A stretch of 64,000 nt of DNA, from the NCBI GenBank assembly GCA_023392515.1, contig JAEVYX010000142.1, positions 29,701 to 93,700 on the forward strand. Direction: 5' to 3'. Below the pieces are notes generated by a model that did no database searches, was not told the DNA's origin, and worked only from the letters and a program-made list of their open reading frames with translations. Position numbers and translations under genes: made by a program. Source of the stretch: Bacillota bacterium. GTDB taxonomy: Bacteria; Bacillota; Clostridia; Christensenellales; Aristaeellaceae. This document shows positions 51,203-59,246 of the stretch, one piece after another (the stretch's first letter is position 1; every line of letters begins with the position of its first letter).

Positions 51203-52342
51203 ATGAAAGCATCCATTATTCGGGGAGTCTTTTGCTTATGCTGCCTTTTAAGTATTGGCACCACCGCCTTGGCGGATCATGCCTCCTTTTCGGATGATGG
51301 GCCGATGCCCATATTTTCATCCGATTACCTGGTATCCGAACAGGCGGAAGCACCCGTTATCCTTACGATGACTTTTGCCGGGGACTGCACCCTGGGCGGC
51401 ACGGAAAGTGCCAACCGCAAGGCTGATGGGTTTGTGAAAACCACTTTGAAAAAGGGTCTTGAATACCCTTTTTCCGGCTTGCTTCCCCTATTTTCCGAGG
51501 ATGATATCACCCTGGTCAATTTGGAAGGTGTTTTGTCAGACGACAGCCGAGGAGAAAACAAAGACAAGGAATTTGCTTTTCGAGGCCCCGCCGCTTTTGC
51601 GCAAATGCTGCCATTGGGCAGTGTGGAAGCGGTAAATCTTGCTAACAATCATGCCTTGGACTACGGGGTAACCGGCCAAGCCGCTACCATCGCCGCCCTG
51701 GAAGAAAGCGGAATCGCCTATGCCGGGGATTCGTATCTGTGTATTTACGAAAGCAATGGGATCAAGGTTGGGCTGGGCGGTATAAAGGGCAGCCTAAGCC
51801 AAGGCAAGCAGGATATCATCAAAAAGCAAATCAATCTTTTAAGGCAGGCGGGCTGCCAGGTGATTGTTTACTCCCTGCATGCCGGCCAGGAATATGCGGA
51901 AAACCATAACAACCTGCAAAAGGATATGGCCCGTTTTCTGATTGACGCCGGGGCCGATGCGGTGATCGGCCATCATCCTCATGTGGTGCAAGGGATGGAA
52001 ATATATCAAAACCGACCCATTTTCTATAGCCTTGGCAATTGCGTTTTCGGCGGCAACCATGATCCCAAGCAAGCGGGAGCGCTGGTTGTGCAAATTGCTT
52101 TTACGCTGGAGAATCATGATCTGAAAAGTCTTGAAATCACATTACACCCGATTTTGATTACATTAAACAGCCGTCATAATGATTTTTGTCCTCAGCCTGC
52201 CCAGAAAAAAAAGGCTGGGGCGATTTTGGAAAGCATTCAGGCGGATACATCCTTTCCTTTGCCTCCATTTGAAGATGGGAAAGGTGTATTGCTTCCCCCG
52301 ATCATCATTCCAAGCCGTGCCGCGGAGGATTCTATTGAATGA
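51203..52342 (+). CDS. Secreted CapA/PgsA-like metallophosphatase-fold protein, first copy
   Basis: A 379-residue exported protein with a signal peptide (GVFCLCCLLSIGTTALA). The PGA_cap domain has the metal-site motifs FAGDCTLGG, LVNLEGVLSD, LANNHALDYG and VIGHHPHVVQGMEIY. CapA proteins belong to poly-gamma-glutamate synthesis in Bacillus, but no pgsB/capB or capC is nearby. Many stand-alone clostridial copies have unknown substrates. ATG 51203 follows GGGAGGGG. Its last four bases overlap the next gene (ATGA). Confidence 0.87.
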   Translation: MKASIIRGVFCLCCLLSIGTTALADHASFSDDGPMPIFSSDYLVSEQAEAPVILTMTFAGDCTLGGTESANRKADGFVKTTLKKGLEYPFSGLLPLFSEDDITLVNLEGVLSDDSRGENKDKEFAFRGPAAFAQMLPLGSVEAVNLANNHALDYGVTGQAATIAALEESGIAYAGDSYLCIYESNGIKVGLGGIKGSLSQGKQDIIKKQINLLRQAGCQVIVYSLHAGQEYAENHNNLQKDMARFLIDAGADAVIGHHPHVVQGMEIYQNRPIFYSLGNCVFGGNHDPKQAGALVVQIAFTLENHDLKSLEITLHPILITLNSRHNDFCPQPAQKKKAGAILESIQADTSFPLPPFEDGKGVLLPPIIIPSRAAEDSIE

Positions 52343-53412
52343 GAAGAACTGCCTTATTTTTACTGATTGCATTGCTCCTTTTCATTGCATTCCCCGGATT
52401 ATGCGAAGATATAACCTTCCGAATTACCTTTGCAGGAGATTGCACCCTGGGCGGTGAGGATTATTTGCGGAACACGCCCGCCTCTTTTGATTCCCTCATC
52501 GGCCTTTATGGTATCGGTTATCCCTTTGAAAAGGTGCAAAAGATATTTCAAGAGGACGATTATACATTGGTCAACCTGGAATGCGCTTTGACCGATTCGG
52601 CTGACGGCCGCGTTTCAGGAAAAGCCTATAATTTTCGGGGACCTGCTGCTAATGCGGAAATTCTCAAAATGGCCGGTATTGATGGCGTAACCCTTGGAAA
52701 CAACCATTCCGGCGATTACGGAAAGCAGGGCATTGCCTCCACCAAGGACGCTCTGAAAAACGCCGGCATCGAGTATTGCCTGGACAAGGATGTTCTCATC
52801 ACAGAAATCAAAGGTATCCGTGTCGCTTTTATTGGCATGAACGTCACCACATACAACCAAAGCGAAGACTATCTGCAAGAAAGAATCGCAACATTGAAAG
52901 CCGAAGAGGGATGCCAGTATGTCGTCATGCTGCTCCATTACGGCTGGGAATATTCTTTTCTCCATAACCGCAAGCAAATGCTTTCATCCCATTTTGTCAT
53001 CAATTGCGGTGCGGACCTGGTGGTCGGCCACCATCCGCATGTAGTGCAAGGCATCGAAATCTATAAAAATCGCCTGATACTCTACAGCCTCGGCAACTTT
53101 TCCTTTGGGGGCAACCAAACCGTCAAAGACAAAAGCCTGGAGGCATACATGGCAAGCGTCGCTGTAACCATATCCCAGGGTAAACTCAAAAGCCAGCAAT
53201 TGACCATTTTTCCCGTCCATACCTCCGGTACCAAACCCAGCAATAATTATCAGCCGATGCTTGTAACCGGAGATGCGGCTCAATCGGTTATTGACCGCAT
53301 GCAGGGGGATACGCCCTTTCCCTTGAACCCTTATATAGAAGGCAAAGGGGCTGTGCAGGACGTTCTTTTCGCTGACGATGCAGAGGAGGCGCAGGAAGTT
53401 TTCCTCCCCTGA
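52339..53412 (+). CDS. Secreted CapA/PgsA-like protein, second copy
   Basis: A 357-residue exported protein, paralogue of the preceding gene. Signal peptide MRRTALFLLIALLLFIAFPGLC, then FAGDCTLGGEDY, LVNLECALTDS, LGNNHSGDYG, LLHYGWEY and VVGHHPHVVQGIEIYKNRL. It keeps all visible metal-site motifs, and its HYGWEY is closer to the standard CapA form than the first copy (SLHAGQEY). Translation is coupled to the first copy through a four-base overlap. The pair may form a heteromer or have diverged in substrate. Confidence 0.87.
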   Translation: MRRTALFLLIALLLFIAFPGLCEDITFRITFAGDCTLGGEDYLRNTPASFDSLIGLYGIGYPFEKVQKIFQEDDYTLVNLECALTDSADGRVSGKAYNFRGPAANAEILKMAGIDGVTLGNNHSGDYGKQGIASTKDALKNAGIEYCLDKDVLITEIKGIRVAFIGMNVTTYNQSEDYLQERIATLKAEEGCQYVVMLLHYGWEYSFLHNRKQMLSSHFVINCGADLVVGHHPHVVQGIEIYKNRLILYSLGNFSFGGNQTVKDKSLEAYMASVAVTISQGKLKSQQLTIFPVHTSGTKPSNNYQPMLVTGDAAQSVIDRMQGDTPFPLNPYIEGKGAVQDVLFADDAEEAQEVFLP

Positions 53413-53472
53413 CTTCCTTTTTTTACAAAGCCATTGTATAATGGGGTCATTCCGAAAAGGAGCGTGATTGTC

Positions 53473-54090
53473 ATGCAGGAATTAGCAGCCCATGTTATGG
53501 AAGAGCTTCGCGCCCACAACTTTGAAGTTGTCCCCCTGGCTACTGCCCAGGAGGCTTGCACGTATTTGCTGGAACATATTCCCCAAGGCGCCAGCGTAGG
53601 GGTAGGCGGGTCCATGTCCGTCCGGGAGCTTAATGTGGTGCCCCAATTGCGGGAACAGGGCCATCAGGTATATTGGCATTGGGACGTTCCCAAAGAAGAG
53701 GTTGCCGCCACCCGAGCTGCCGCAAGCCGAGCGGATGTATATCTGGCTTCCTCCAATGCAGTCACAAAAAACGGCCAGATCGTAAATATTGACGGCTCGG
53801 GCAATCGGGTTGCATCCATGTTCTATGGACCGGACCAGGTGTATTTGATCATCAGCCAATCCAAGCTGGTGGATGGCGGCCTGAATACCGCCATCGCCCG
53901 CATCAAGCAATATGCCTGTCCCGCCAACGCCCGGCGGCTGCATTTGAATACACCTTGCGCACAAACCGGAACATGCAAGACAAAAGATTGCGGCAGCGAC
54001 TGTATGTGCCGCATAACCGTCGCCATTTCCATGCCTCCCGCCGGCAAGCATATCACGGTACTGCTGGTGGAGGAATCTTTGGGCTATTGA
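53473..54090 (+). CDS. LUD-domain protein
   Basis: A 205-residue protein of the LUD (lactate utilisation, LutC/YkgG-like) domain family, with VGVGGSMSVRELNVV, ADVYLASSNAVTKNGQIVNIDGSGNRVA and a Cys-rich segment CAQTGTCKTKDCGSDCMC near the C-terminus. No lutA or lutB is nearby, and lactate oxidation in this genome is already covered by lctBCD. A lutC role is therefore unproven. The Cys-rich segment may bind a metal or cluster. ATG 53473 is ten bases after AAGGAG. Confidence 0.85.
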   Translation: MQELAAHVMEELRAHNFEVVPLATAQEACTYLLEHIPQGASVGVGGSMSVRELNVVPQLREQGHQVYWHWDVPKEEVAATRAAASRADVYLASSNAVTKNGQIVNIDGSGNRVASMFYGPDQVYLIISQSKLVDGGLNTAIARIKQYACPANARRLHLNTPCAQTGTCKTKDCGSDCMCRITVAISMPPAGKHITVLLVEESLGY

Positions 54091-54114
54091 TGCATCCTAT
54101 TCCCTCTGGCTCGC

Positions 54115-54157
54115 AGCATCCTTCAGGTGATATCCGCCTGAAGGATGCTTTTTATTT
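54115..54157 (+). terminator. Terminator after the LUD protein gene
   Basis: Perfect 13-base stem AGCATCCTTCAGG (54115-54127) with CCTGAAGGATGCT (54137-54149), then TTTTATTT. Confidence 0.92.
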
Positions 54158-54189
54158 ACATACCTCCCGCATAAAACGCAAGGTGATTA

Positions 54190-54218
54190 TTGACAATTTT
54201 TGATATGTAAGTTACTAT
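54190..54218 (+). promoter_or_regulatory. Promoter of the riboswitch-controlled CAP gene
   Basis: TTGACA (54190-54195), 17 bases, TACTAT (54213-54218). Transcription from here gives a leader of about 480 bases holding the four aptamers. The first 140 bases (54225-54363) show no further element I can name. Confidence 0.8.
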
Positions 54219-54363
54219 ATATAGGGAAAGTATAGGGATATATTGGATTATTCTATCCGTTTATCCATTATTTTCTTCCCGCAAAGAGGGGGGATCGCCG
54301 AATAAATGTCAAGTGCGTGCAGCAATTTTTACTTGCCGAAATCCCTGAGGGGGATAAACCTCC

Positions 54364-54443
54364 AAAAGGCAAACCGGCCGAAAGTCCGGGACGCAAAGCT
54401 ATAGGGTCTAAACGGCCGTGCGCCGCATGACAGCCAGTTTCCG
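54364..54443 (+). promoter_or_regulatory. c-di-GMP-I (GEMM-I) riboswitch aptamer 1 of 4
   Basis: It carries the GEMM-I landmarks in order: GGCAAACC at 54368-54375, a GAAA-capped hairpin (CCGGCCGAAAGTCCGG), GACGCAAAGC, GGGTCTAAAC, then GCATGACAGCCAG and a closing TTTCCG. The position equivalent to G20, which reads c-di-GMP (A in cGAMP-sensing variants), is G. The A47 and C92 equivalents are also present. Its hairpin and tail are most like aptamer 3. Confidence 0.9.
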
Positions 54444-54524
54444 AAAAGGGCAAACCGGGTGAAAGCCCGCGACGCAAAGCTATAGGGTCTAAACGGCCAC
54501 ACGCCGCATGACAGCCAGTTACCG
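54444..54524 (+). promoter_or_regulatory. c-di-GMP-I (GEMM-I) riboswitch aptamer 2 of 4
   Basis: GGCAAACC at 54449-54456, hairpin CCGGGTGAAAGCCCGC, GACGCAAAGC, GGGTCTAAAC, GCATGACAGCCAG, closing TTACCG. One base in the hairpin foot differs from aptamer 4 (CGC for GGG before ACGC). It shares the CCACACGCCG segment with aptamer 4. Confidence 0.9.
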
Positions 54525-54607
54525 TGCCAAAGGCAAACCGGTCGAAAGTCCGGGACGCAAAGCTATAGGGTCTAAACGGCTACATGCCGCATGACAGCCA
54601 GATGCCG
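54525..54607 (+). promoter_or_regulatory. c-di-GMP-I (GEMM-I) riboswitch aptamer 3 of 4
   Basis: GGCAAACC at 54532-54539, hairpin CCGGTCGAAAGTCCGG, GACGCAAAGC, GGGTCTAAAC, GCATGACAGCCAG, closing ATGCCG. Differences from aptamer 1 fall largely in loops or keep pairing (GGCTACATGCCG), which suggests that structure is under selection. Confidence 0.9.
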
Positions 54608-54688
54608 AAAAAGGCAAACCGGGTGAAAGCCCGGGACGCAAAGCTAAAGGGTCTAAACGGCCACACGCCGCATGACAGCCAGTTTCCG
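54608..54688 (+). promoter_or_regulatory. c-di-GMP-I (GEMM-I) riboswitch aptamer 4 of 4
   Basis: GGCAAACC at 54613-54620, hairpin CCGGGTGAAAGCCCGG, GACGCAAAGC, GGGTCTAAAC, GCATGACAGCCAG, closing TTTCCG. It ends two bases before the SD GGGAG (54691-54695) of the CAP gene, and no T-run lies between. Control of ribosome access is therefore the likely output, rather than termination. Confidence 0.9.
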
Positions 54689-54702
54689 AAGGGAGAATTT
54701 TC

Positions 54703-55404
54703 ATGTACCGTAAAGTAAAGGTGTTTGCCGCTTTTCTTCTTGTTTTGATCTCTTGTTTTACCGCAATCACATTCGCTATGGCTGATAGTGCTTCCGATGT
54801 CCTGTCCCTGGTAAACGAAGAACGCAGTGCCGCCGGTTTGAAAACCGTTAAACTGAACGAAAATCTCAACCGTGTAGCAGAATTGCGGGCTGCCGAGCTT
54901 GCCGAAAACTGGAGCCATACCCGTCCCAACGGCGAAGAGTGGAAGACCGCCTTCTCCGATGCCGGGGTCAAGGCTTCCTATCGCGGCGAAAACTTGGGCA
55001 AAGGCCAATCTTCCGCAGACCAGGTGGTAGACGAGTGGATGGCATCTGAAGGCCATAAGGAGAACATCCTCAACAAAAAATTTACCTCAATGGGCGTTGC
55101 ATCTGTCGTAATCGACGGCACCACCTACTGGGTACAAGTTTTTGCCAATGAAGTGAAAACCACCAAAACAACAAGCTCAAGCAAGAAAGCAACTACCGCC
55201 AGCAGTGAACCTCAGGCCCAATCGGCGCCTGCGGCCAGCTCTGGAAGCGCACCTGCGGCGGCACCTGCGGCCGAACCGGCTCCTGCCTCTTCGGCAAATT
55301 CCAAAAAAGTTCCTGAAGCTTTTGCCAACACCGTTCTGGACATCGAAGCCGCTATGAAAAAGCCGGCTGGTACACCCGTATACGAAGCAAGCTCCGGCTT
55401 GTGA
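54703..55404 (+). CDS. Secreted CAP-domain protein under c-di-GMP riboswitch control
   Basis: A 233-residue exported protein. The signal peptide (FAAFLLVLISCFTAITFAMA) is followed by a CAP domain at about residues 28-150 (LVNEERSAAGLKTVKLNENL, WSHTRPNGEEW, GENLGKGQSSADQVVDEWM, GHKENILNKKF, YWVQVFA). The C-terminal tail is Ala/Pro/Ser-rich (SSGSAPAAAPAAEPAPASS) and resembles a wall-spanning linker, but no sortase motif follows. The short spacing from aptamer 4 to SD to ATG ties its translation to c-di-GMP. In Clostridia this signal shifts cells from motility to surface attachment, so a surface or biofilm role is a reasonable guess. Confidence 0.92.
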   Translation: MYRKVKVFAAFLLVLISCFTAITFAMADSASDVLSLVNEERSAAGLKTVKLNENLNRVAELRAAELAENWSHTRPNGEEWKTAFSDAGVKASYRGENLGKGQSSADQVVDEWMASEGHKENILNKKFTSMGVASVVIDGTTYWVQVFANEVKTTKTTSSSKKATTASSEPQAQSAPAASSGSAPAAAPAAEPAPASSANSKKVPEAFANTVLDIEAAMKKPAGTPVYEASSGL

Positions 55405-55442
55405 GAGCGGGTGCGTCCATGGAAGGAACTCATGTTGGTAGC

Positions 55443-55486
55443 AAGCAGGCGGATGCTGACGGCAAGTGTATCCGCTATCCCTGCTT
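55443..55486 (+). repeat. Hairpin downstream of the CAP gene
   Basis: AAGCAGG-CGGAT (55443-55454) can pair with ATCCG (55470-55474) and CCTGCTT (55480-55486). The 55405-55747 gap has no gene; this hairpin and two terminator-like stems are all I see in it. Confidence 0.45.
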
Positions 55487-55569
55487 TCAAATGAAAAGGC
55501 ACGTGCTCCCTCCGACATTTATGAAGCGTTCATATAGGCGGTTGTGCCGTAAGGCTCCCGTCGGTACCC

Positions 55570-55612
55570 AGCAAGCCTTTCGAAGCAATGCTTCGAAGGG
55601 TTTGTTGCTTTT
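55570..55612 (+). terminator. Probable terminator of the CAP gene
   Basis: Stem AGCAAGCCTTTCGAAG against CTTCGAAGGGTTTGTTGCT with loop CAATG, followed by TTTT. Confidence 0.6.
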
Positions 55613-55656
55613 AAGCGTGCTTGCTTGAAATGCCGCCGCACAAATTGCCGATGCAA

Positions 55657-55694
55657 AAAGCTGATCATGTTTTTGGAGAGATGATCAGCTTTTT
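55657..55694. terminator. Bidirectional terminator before the DUF1905 gene end
   Basis: AAGCTGATCAT (55658-55668) pairs with ATGATCAGCTT (55681-55691). T-runs flank it on both strands, so it can also end the minus-strand ROK-to-DUF1905 transcript. Confidence 0.85.
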
Positions 55695-55747
55695 ATTGTT
55701 TATGCGGTTTTCACTCCATTGCATCATCCGGATTGAAGAAGCTGCTT

Positions 55748-56011
55748 TCATCTTTCACGGATGGTTACATGCACAGTATCGCCCGGCTGTTTTCCGATCT
55801 TTTTCCGAATTTCCTTCCGCACGCCCAAAATATGACAGGGGGTCTGCATTCTGACTAGGCTGCCATCATAAGGTTCTCCGTCAAAAGTGGCATGAACCGG
55901 CACCCTGCCCTTGCCGAAAACAGCCTTCACGTCCAAAGGAATCTCCACATAGGCCCCATCGATATCCGGAACTTTTATCAACTCCGCATCGAATTCATAC
56001 ACCTGATCCAT
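55748..56011 (-). CDS. DUF1905-family small protein
   Basis: An 87-residue protein matching DUF1905: [35 protein letters not shown] followed by a C-terminal [19 protein letters not shown] segment. The family has a small beta-barrel fold, often joined to a YdeI-like domain, and no firm function. Last gene of a minus-strand group starting at the ROK kinase. Confidence 0.85.
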   Translation of the reverse strand: MDQVYEFDAELIKVPDIDGAYVEIPLDVKAVFGKGRVPVHATFDGEPYDGSLVRMQTPCHILGVRKEIRKKIGKQPGDTVHVTIRER

Positions 56012-56050
56012 TTGCTCTCCCCTCCCCTTCCGTGCAGATCAAAAGACATC

Positions 56051-56413
56051 TTATGCTTCCTGTGTTAACCAAGCCAGAGCCTCTTCTTCCGCAGCAAATA
56101 CACGAAACCCGCTGCCCCGGTTTGTTTCCAAAATAAAATCCTGAAACTTGCCCTGAATCTTCTGATCAGGGCTGAGCACCGCAGCTGCCTTGATTTGATA
56201 ATTGCCCCATTTTTGAAGAATCTCGCCCGCCAACCCTGTGCGAAGGTGAAAGAAAGCTTCCGAAAGGGAGGCGGATGGAATCATAAGCAGGCTTGCATGA
56301 TTCTCCCAGCAGGCGGATACCAGGTCAAGGCCATCCTGCAAGGTTTCGATAGTTTTCCCCGCATCAGCGTACAAAATTCTTTTATCCCCATATTCAACGA
56401 CCTGATGTGGCAT
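56051..56413 (-). CDS. DUF4180-family protein
   Basis: A 120-residue protein matching DUF4180: a helical segment with LMIPSASLSEAFFHLRTGLAGEILQKW, then the C-terminal FILETNRGSGFRVFAAEEEAL. Function unknown. Family members are small cytosolic proteins, and I see no catalytic motif. It lies 39 bases upstream of the DUF1905 gene and 23 bases downstream of DUF3842, so co-transcription is likely. Confidence 0.82.
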   Translation of the reverse strand: MPHQVVEYGDKRILYADAGKTIETLQDGLDLVSACWENHASLLMIPSASLSEAFFHLRTGLAGEILQKWGNYQIKAAAVLSPDQKIQGKFQDFILETNRGSGFRVFAAEEEALAWLTQEA

Positions 56414-56436
56414 ACCATCGCAACCCTTTTCAGAAT

Positions 56437-56847
56437 CTAACGCCCCAAAAGTTTTTGTACCTTTTCTACCGCAGAAAAAACGCCCTGGCTGATCGGCATA
56501 TCCGGAAGCCCTGCCACTTCAACATGGCACTTTTGAATCGGCACCACAATTTTCAATGCCTCGCTTGACCCAACGGCAACGGCCATTTTCTCCGTTACTT
56601 CACCCAACATGGCATTGGCTGTAAGAATGCCAATGGGGCCCAGAATCACATCAGCACGGCGGCAGTTGTACACCACCGCATTTTCTCCCGTAGCACCAGC
56701 ATCTGCCCCAGCCCTTAGCATAGCGGCAGTCGCTGCAGCATTCAACCCTACGGCAATAATCTCCTGGTCGGGCAAGGCAGCCTTCAACCCCTCTACTAGG
56801 CTGCGGCCCACGCCACCGCCCTGACCGTCCAGCACCAAAAGCCTCAT
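56437..56847 (-). CDS. DUF3842-family protein
   Basis: A 136-residue protein matching DUF3842, a family found mainly in Clostridia. It starts with a Rossmann-like GQGGGVGRSLVEGL, consistent with nucleotide or cofactor binding. Further conserved parts are GADAGATGENAVVYN, ADVILGPIGILTANAMLGEVT and a late PIQKCHVEVAGLP. Its start overlaps the ROK kinase stop by four bases, so they are translationally coupled and may work together. No function is established. Confidence 0.83.
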   Translation of the reverse strand: MRLLVLDGQGGGVGRSLVEGLKAALPDQEIIAVGLNAAATAAMLRAGADAGATGENAVVYNCRRADVILGPIGILTANAMLGEVTEKMAVAVGSSEALKIVVPIQKCHVEVAGLPDMPISQGVFSAVEKVQKLLGR

Positions 56848-57734
56848 GCACGGCCTCCTTTTTCCAGCGCAGCCTTGGCCAGCAAAAACGCGCCCATAAC
56901 ACCGCTATTGACGGAAAGCCCCGGGGGTACAATATAATCCTCCATGCCATTCAGGATGGCCGGATGCTGGACATAACCGCCCAGCAAGATCAGCGTTTCG
57001 CGGCGGATCATGGGGAACAAATGTTCCTGCTGCATGACGCCGCCGCCCAGTATGATCTTTTCTGGTGAAAAAGTCACGATGGCATTTGCGCACATCTGGG
57101 CCAGATAATGGGCTTCCAGCACCCAGGCGGGATGGTCCTGAGTCAATTCCTTGGCGGAGCAGCCCCATCTTTTTTCAATTGCCGGGCCGCAGGCCATGCC
57201 TTCCAGACAGCCCTTGTGATAGGGGCAAAATCCCTGGGGTGCCGGATCTTCAGGCTGTGGCCGCAATAGCATATGCCCAAATTCGGGATGCACCAAGCCA
57301 TGGACAAGGTTTCCTTCCACCACCAGCCCACCGCCGATACCGGTGCCGACAGTGACATACAGGCAGCTTTTTAATCCCTTGGCCGCACCCAGCATGTTTT
57401 CCGCCAAAGCGGCACCATTTACGTCCGTATCCAAGGCCACAGGAACATGAAGCCCTTCCTGCAAAGTTTTTATCAATGGAAAATTTCTCCATGCAAGCTT
57501 GGGGGTGGAGGTAATATATCCAAAAGTTGAAGAGGATGCATTTAAATCCAATGGGCCAAAGCAGCCTACACCCAGTGCCTCAACGGGGTACTTTTTAAAA
57601 AAAGATATAATTCCCGGCATGGTTTCTTCCGGTGTAGTGGTGGGTATGCTGATTCTGTCAACCATATGACCCAAATCATCGCCCACGCTCATAACCATTT
57701 TTGTGCCGCCAGCTTCCAGTGCGCCCAGTACCAT
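56844..57734 (-). CDS. ROK-family sugar kinase, probable fructokinase
   Basis: A 296-residue kinase. The ATP site starts with GALEAGGTKMVMSVGD, the catalytic Asp is in VALDTDVNGAALAE near residue 103, and TVGTGIGGGLVVEG follows. The ROK zinc site is HPEFGHML ... GFCPYHKGCLEGMACG. Overall shape and the GALEAGGTK start fit the ScrK/GmuE fructokinase branch. It phosphorylates a hexose, most likely fructose; the exact sugar is inferred. First gene of the four-gene minus-strand group. Confidence 0.9.
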   Translation of the reverse strand: MVLGALEAGGTKMVMSVGDDLGHMVDRISIPTTTPEETMPGIISFFKKYPVEALGVGCFGPLDLNASSSTFGYITSTPKLAWRNFPLIKTLQEGLHVPVALDTDVNGAALAENMLGAAKGLKSCLYVTVGTGIGGGLVVEGNLVHGLVHPEFGHMLLRPQPEDPAPQGFCPYHKGCLEGMACGPAIEKRWGCSAKELTQDHPAWVLEAHYLAQMCANAIVTFSPEKIILGGGVMQQEHLFPMIRRETLILLGGYVQHPAILNGMEDYIVPPGLSVNSGVMGAFLLAKAALEKGGRA

Positions 57735-57904
57735 CCATTTCGCCCCTCATTCGCGTGAATTTCTTTTGCCATTTTACAGGATAGGACAATATTTGTAAAG
57801 ATAAGTGCATGCCGATGTGTCGGATACTGTATGACCTTCCCAGCATATTTCCCCCATGCCAAGCCCATGTTATGGCTGAGCAACTGTTGAAAAGGGGCGG
57901 CATC

Positions 57905-59200
57905 ATGCGGCAATATCGGTTTAAGCGGCAGCCTTCCAGGCTCCGGCGGTGGGTGGGCATCTTTCTGGCACTTTTGTTGGTGGTTGGTTACTTCACGCCT
58001 CCGGCTCAGGCGCTTCGAATGCTGCCGGATCAATTGTCTGTTACAGCAGGGCATGGGCAGGCGTGGATATTGGGCTTGCCCTTTTCCATTAGGGTAGAAT
58101 CGGGAGACGTGAGCGTGTTATCCTCCAGCGACGAAACACTGGAGGGACGTACAGCCAGTACCGTAAAACTCACCGGCAACCAAGTCGGCTCGGCAAAATT
58201 ATCGCTTAACCTTTTAGGCCTTTTTCCCTTAAAAAAAGTAGAAGTTTCTGTTGAACCAGAGCGCATCCTCATCCCCGGCGGGCAGGCCATCGGTGTGGCG
58301 CTCCAGACGGAAGGCGTGCTGGTGGTAGGCACCAGCGATCTGGGCGGATCGGTCGGGGACAGCCCCGCACGGCTTGCGGGCATCCGCCCGGGGGATGTAA
58401 TTTTAAAAATAGGCGGGCAGCCCATCACAAGTGCGGCTCATTTGTCCCAGCTGGTCGCCCAAGGGAATGGACAGCCCATTATCATTGGGCTTACACGGGA
58501 TAACCAACCCTTGGAAGTATCCCTCACGCCAAAAAAAGATGAAGCCAGCGGAACCTATCGTTTGGGCATGTGGATACGGGACAGCACTGCCGGCGTTGGC
58601 ACCTTGTCTTATTATGACCCAAGCAATGGCGCTTATGGCGCACTGGGCCATGCCATCACAGACGCGGACACCGGCAAACCCTTGACTGTAGGCCAGGGAG
58701 AAGTGCTGAAGGCCGATGTGGTTGATGTACAAAAAGGGCAGAAAGGAACGCCGGGCGAATTGAAAGGTTCCTTTCTTCGTGACAAAAAAACCCTGGGCAA
58801 TATTTTAAAAAATACAAACTATGGTATCTATGGAAAGCTGGATAGCGCCCCGCAAAATAACATTTACTCCAGTGGTTTACCCATTGGGCTTAGAAGCAGC
58901 GTGCATACAGGCCCTGCCACGATTCTATCCAGTGTGGACGGAAATGGTGTGCAGGAATACCAGGTGGAGATCACAAAGGTAGCTACACAAAACACACCTA
59001 CGCCTAAAAGCATGGTGTTGAAAGTCACCGATCCTGTTCTTTTGGAAAAGACGGGAGGCATTGTTCAGGGTATGAGCGGCAGCCCGATCATACAGGATGG
59101 GCATCTTATTGGCGCGGTAACCCATGTGTATGTCAACGACCCGACACAAGGCTACGGCTTGTTTATAGAATGGATGCTAAACCAATCGTCAGGGATCTGA
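57905..59200 (+). CDS. spoIVB: SpoIVB sporulation peptidase
   Basis: A 431-residue S55-family serine peptidase. It has an N-terminal membrane span (FLALLLVVGYFT), a PDZ domain at about residues 120-205 (LVVGTSDLGGSVGDSPARLAGIRPGD) and a C-terminal peptidase domain with His in GALGHAITDAD and Ser in QGMSGSPIIQDG. In Bacillus SpoIVB is secreted from the forespore and triggers sigma-K activation in the mother cell. ATG 57905 follows AAGGGG; upstream in-frame codons lack an SD. The spoIVB-spo0A order is conserved among spore formers. Confidence 0.95.
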   Translation: MRQYRFKRQPSRLRRWVGIFLALLLVVGYFTPPAQALRMLPDQLSVTAGHGQAWILGLPFSIRVESGDVSVLSSSDETLEGRTASTVKLTGNQVGSAKLSLNLLGLFPLKKVEVSVEPERILIPGGQAIGVALQTEGVLVVGTSDLGGSVGDSPARLAGIRPGDVILKIGGQPITSAAHLSQLVAQGNGQPIIIGLTRDNQPLEVSLTPKKDEASGTYRLGMWIRDSTAGVGTLSYYDPSNGAYGALGHAITDADTGKPLTVGQGEVLKADVVDVQKGQKGTPGELKGSFLRDKKTLGNILKNTNYGIYGKLDSAPQNNIYSSGLPIGLRSSVHTGPATILSSVDGNGVQEYQVEITKVATQNTPTPKSMVLKVTDPVLLEKTGGIVQGMSGSPIIQDGHLIGAVTHVYVNDPTQGYGLFIEWMLNQSSGI

Positions 59201-59246
59201 AACCATTTCAGGCTAGAGAATTGGTATAGGTATCTTATCAGCAGGG

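Noticed and set aside
54364..54688. CRISPR-like array of four direct repeats
   Set aside because: The repeats run end to end with no unique spacers, are about 82 bases long, and each carries the conserved GEMM-I motifs.
57735..57904. Sigma-G promoter before spoIVB
   Set aside because: A forespore promoter is expected from Bacillus, but no pair of hexamers with correct spacing convinced me.
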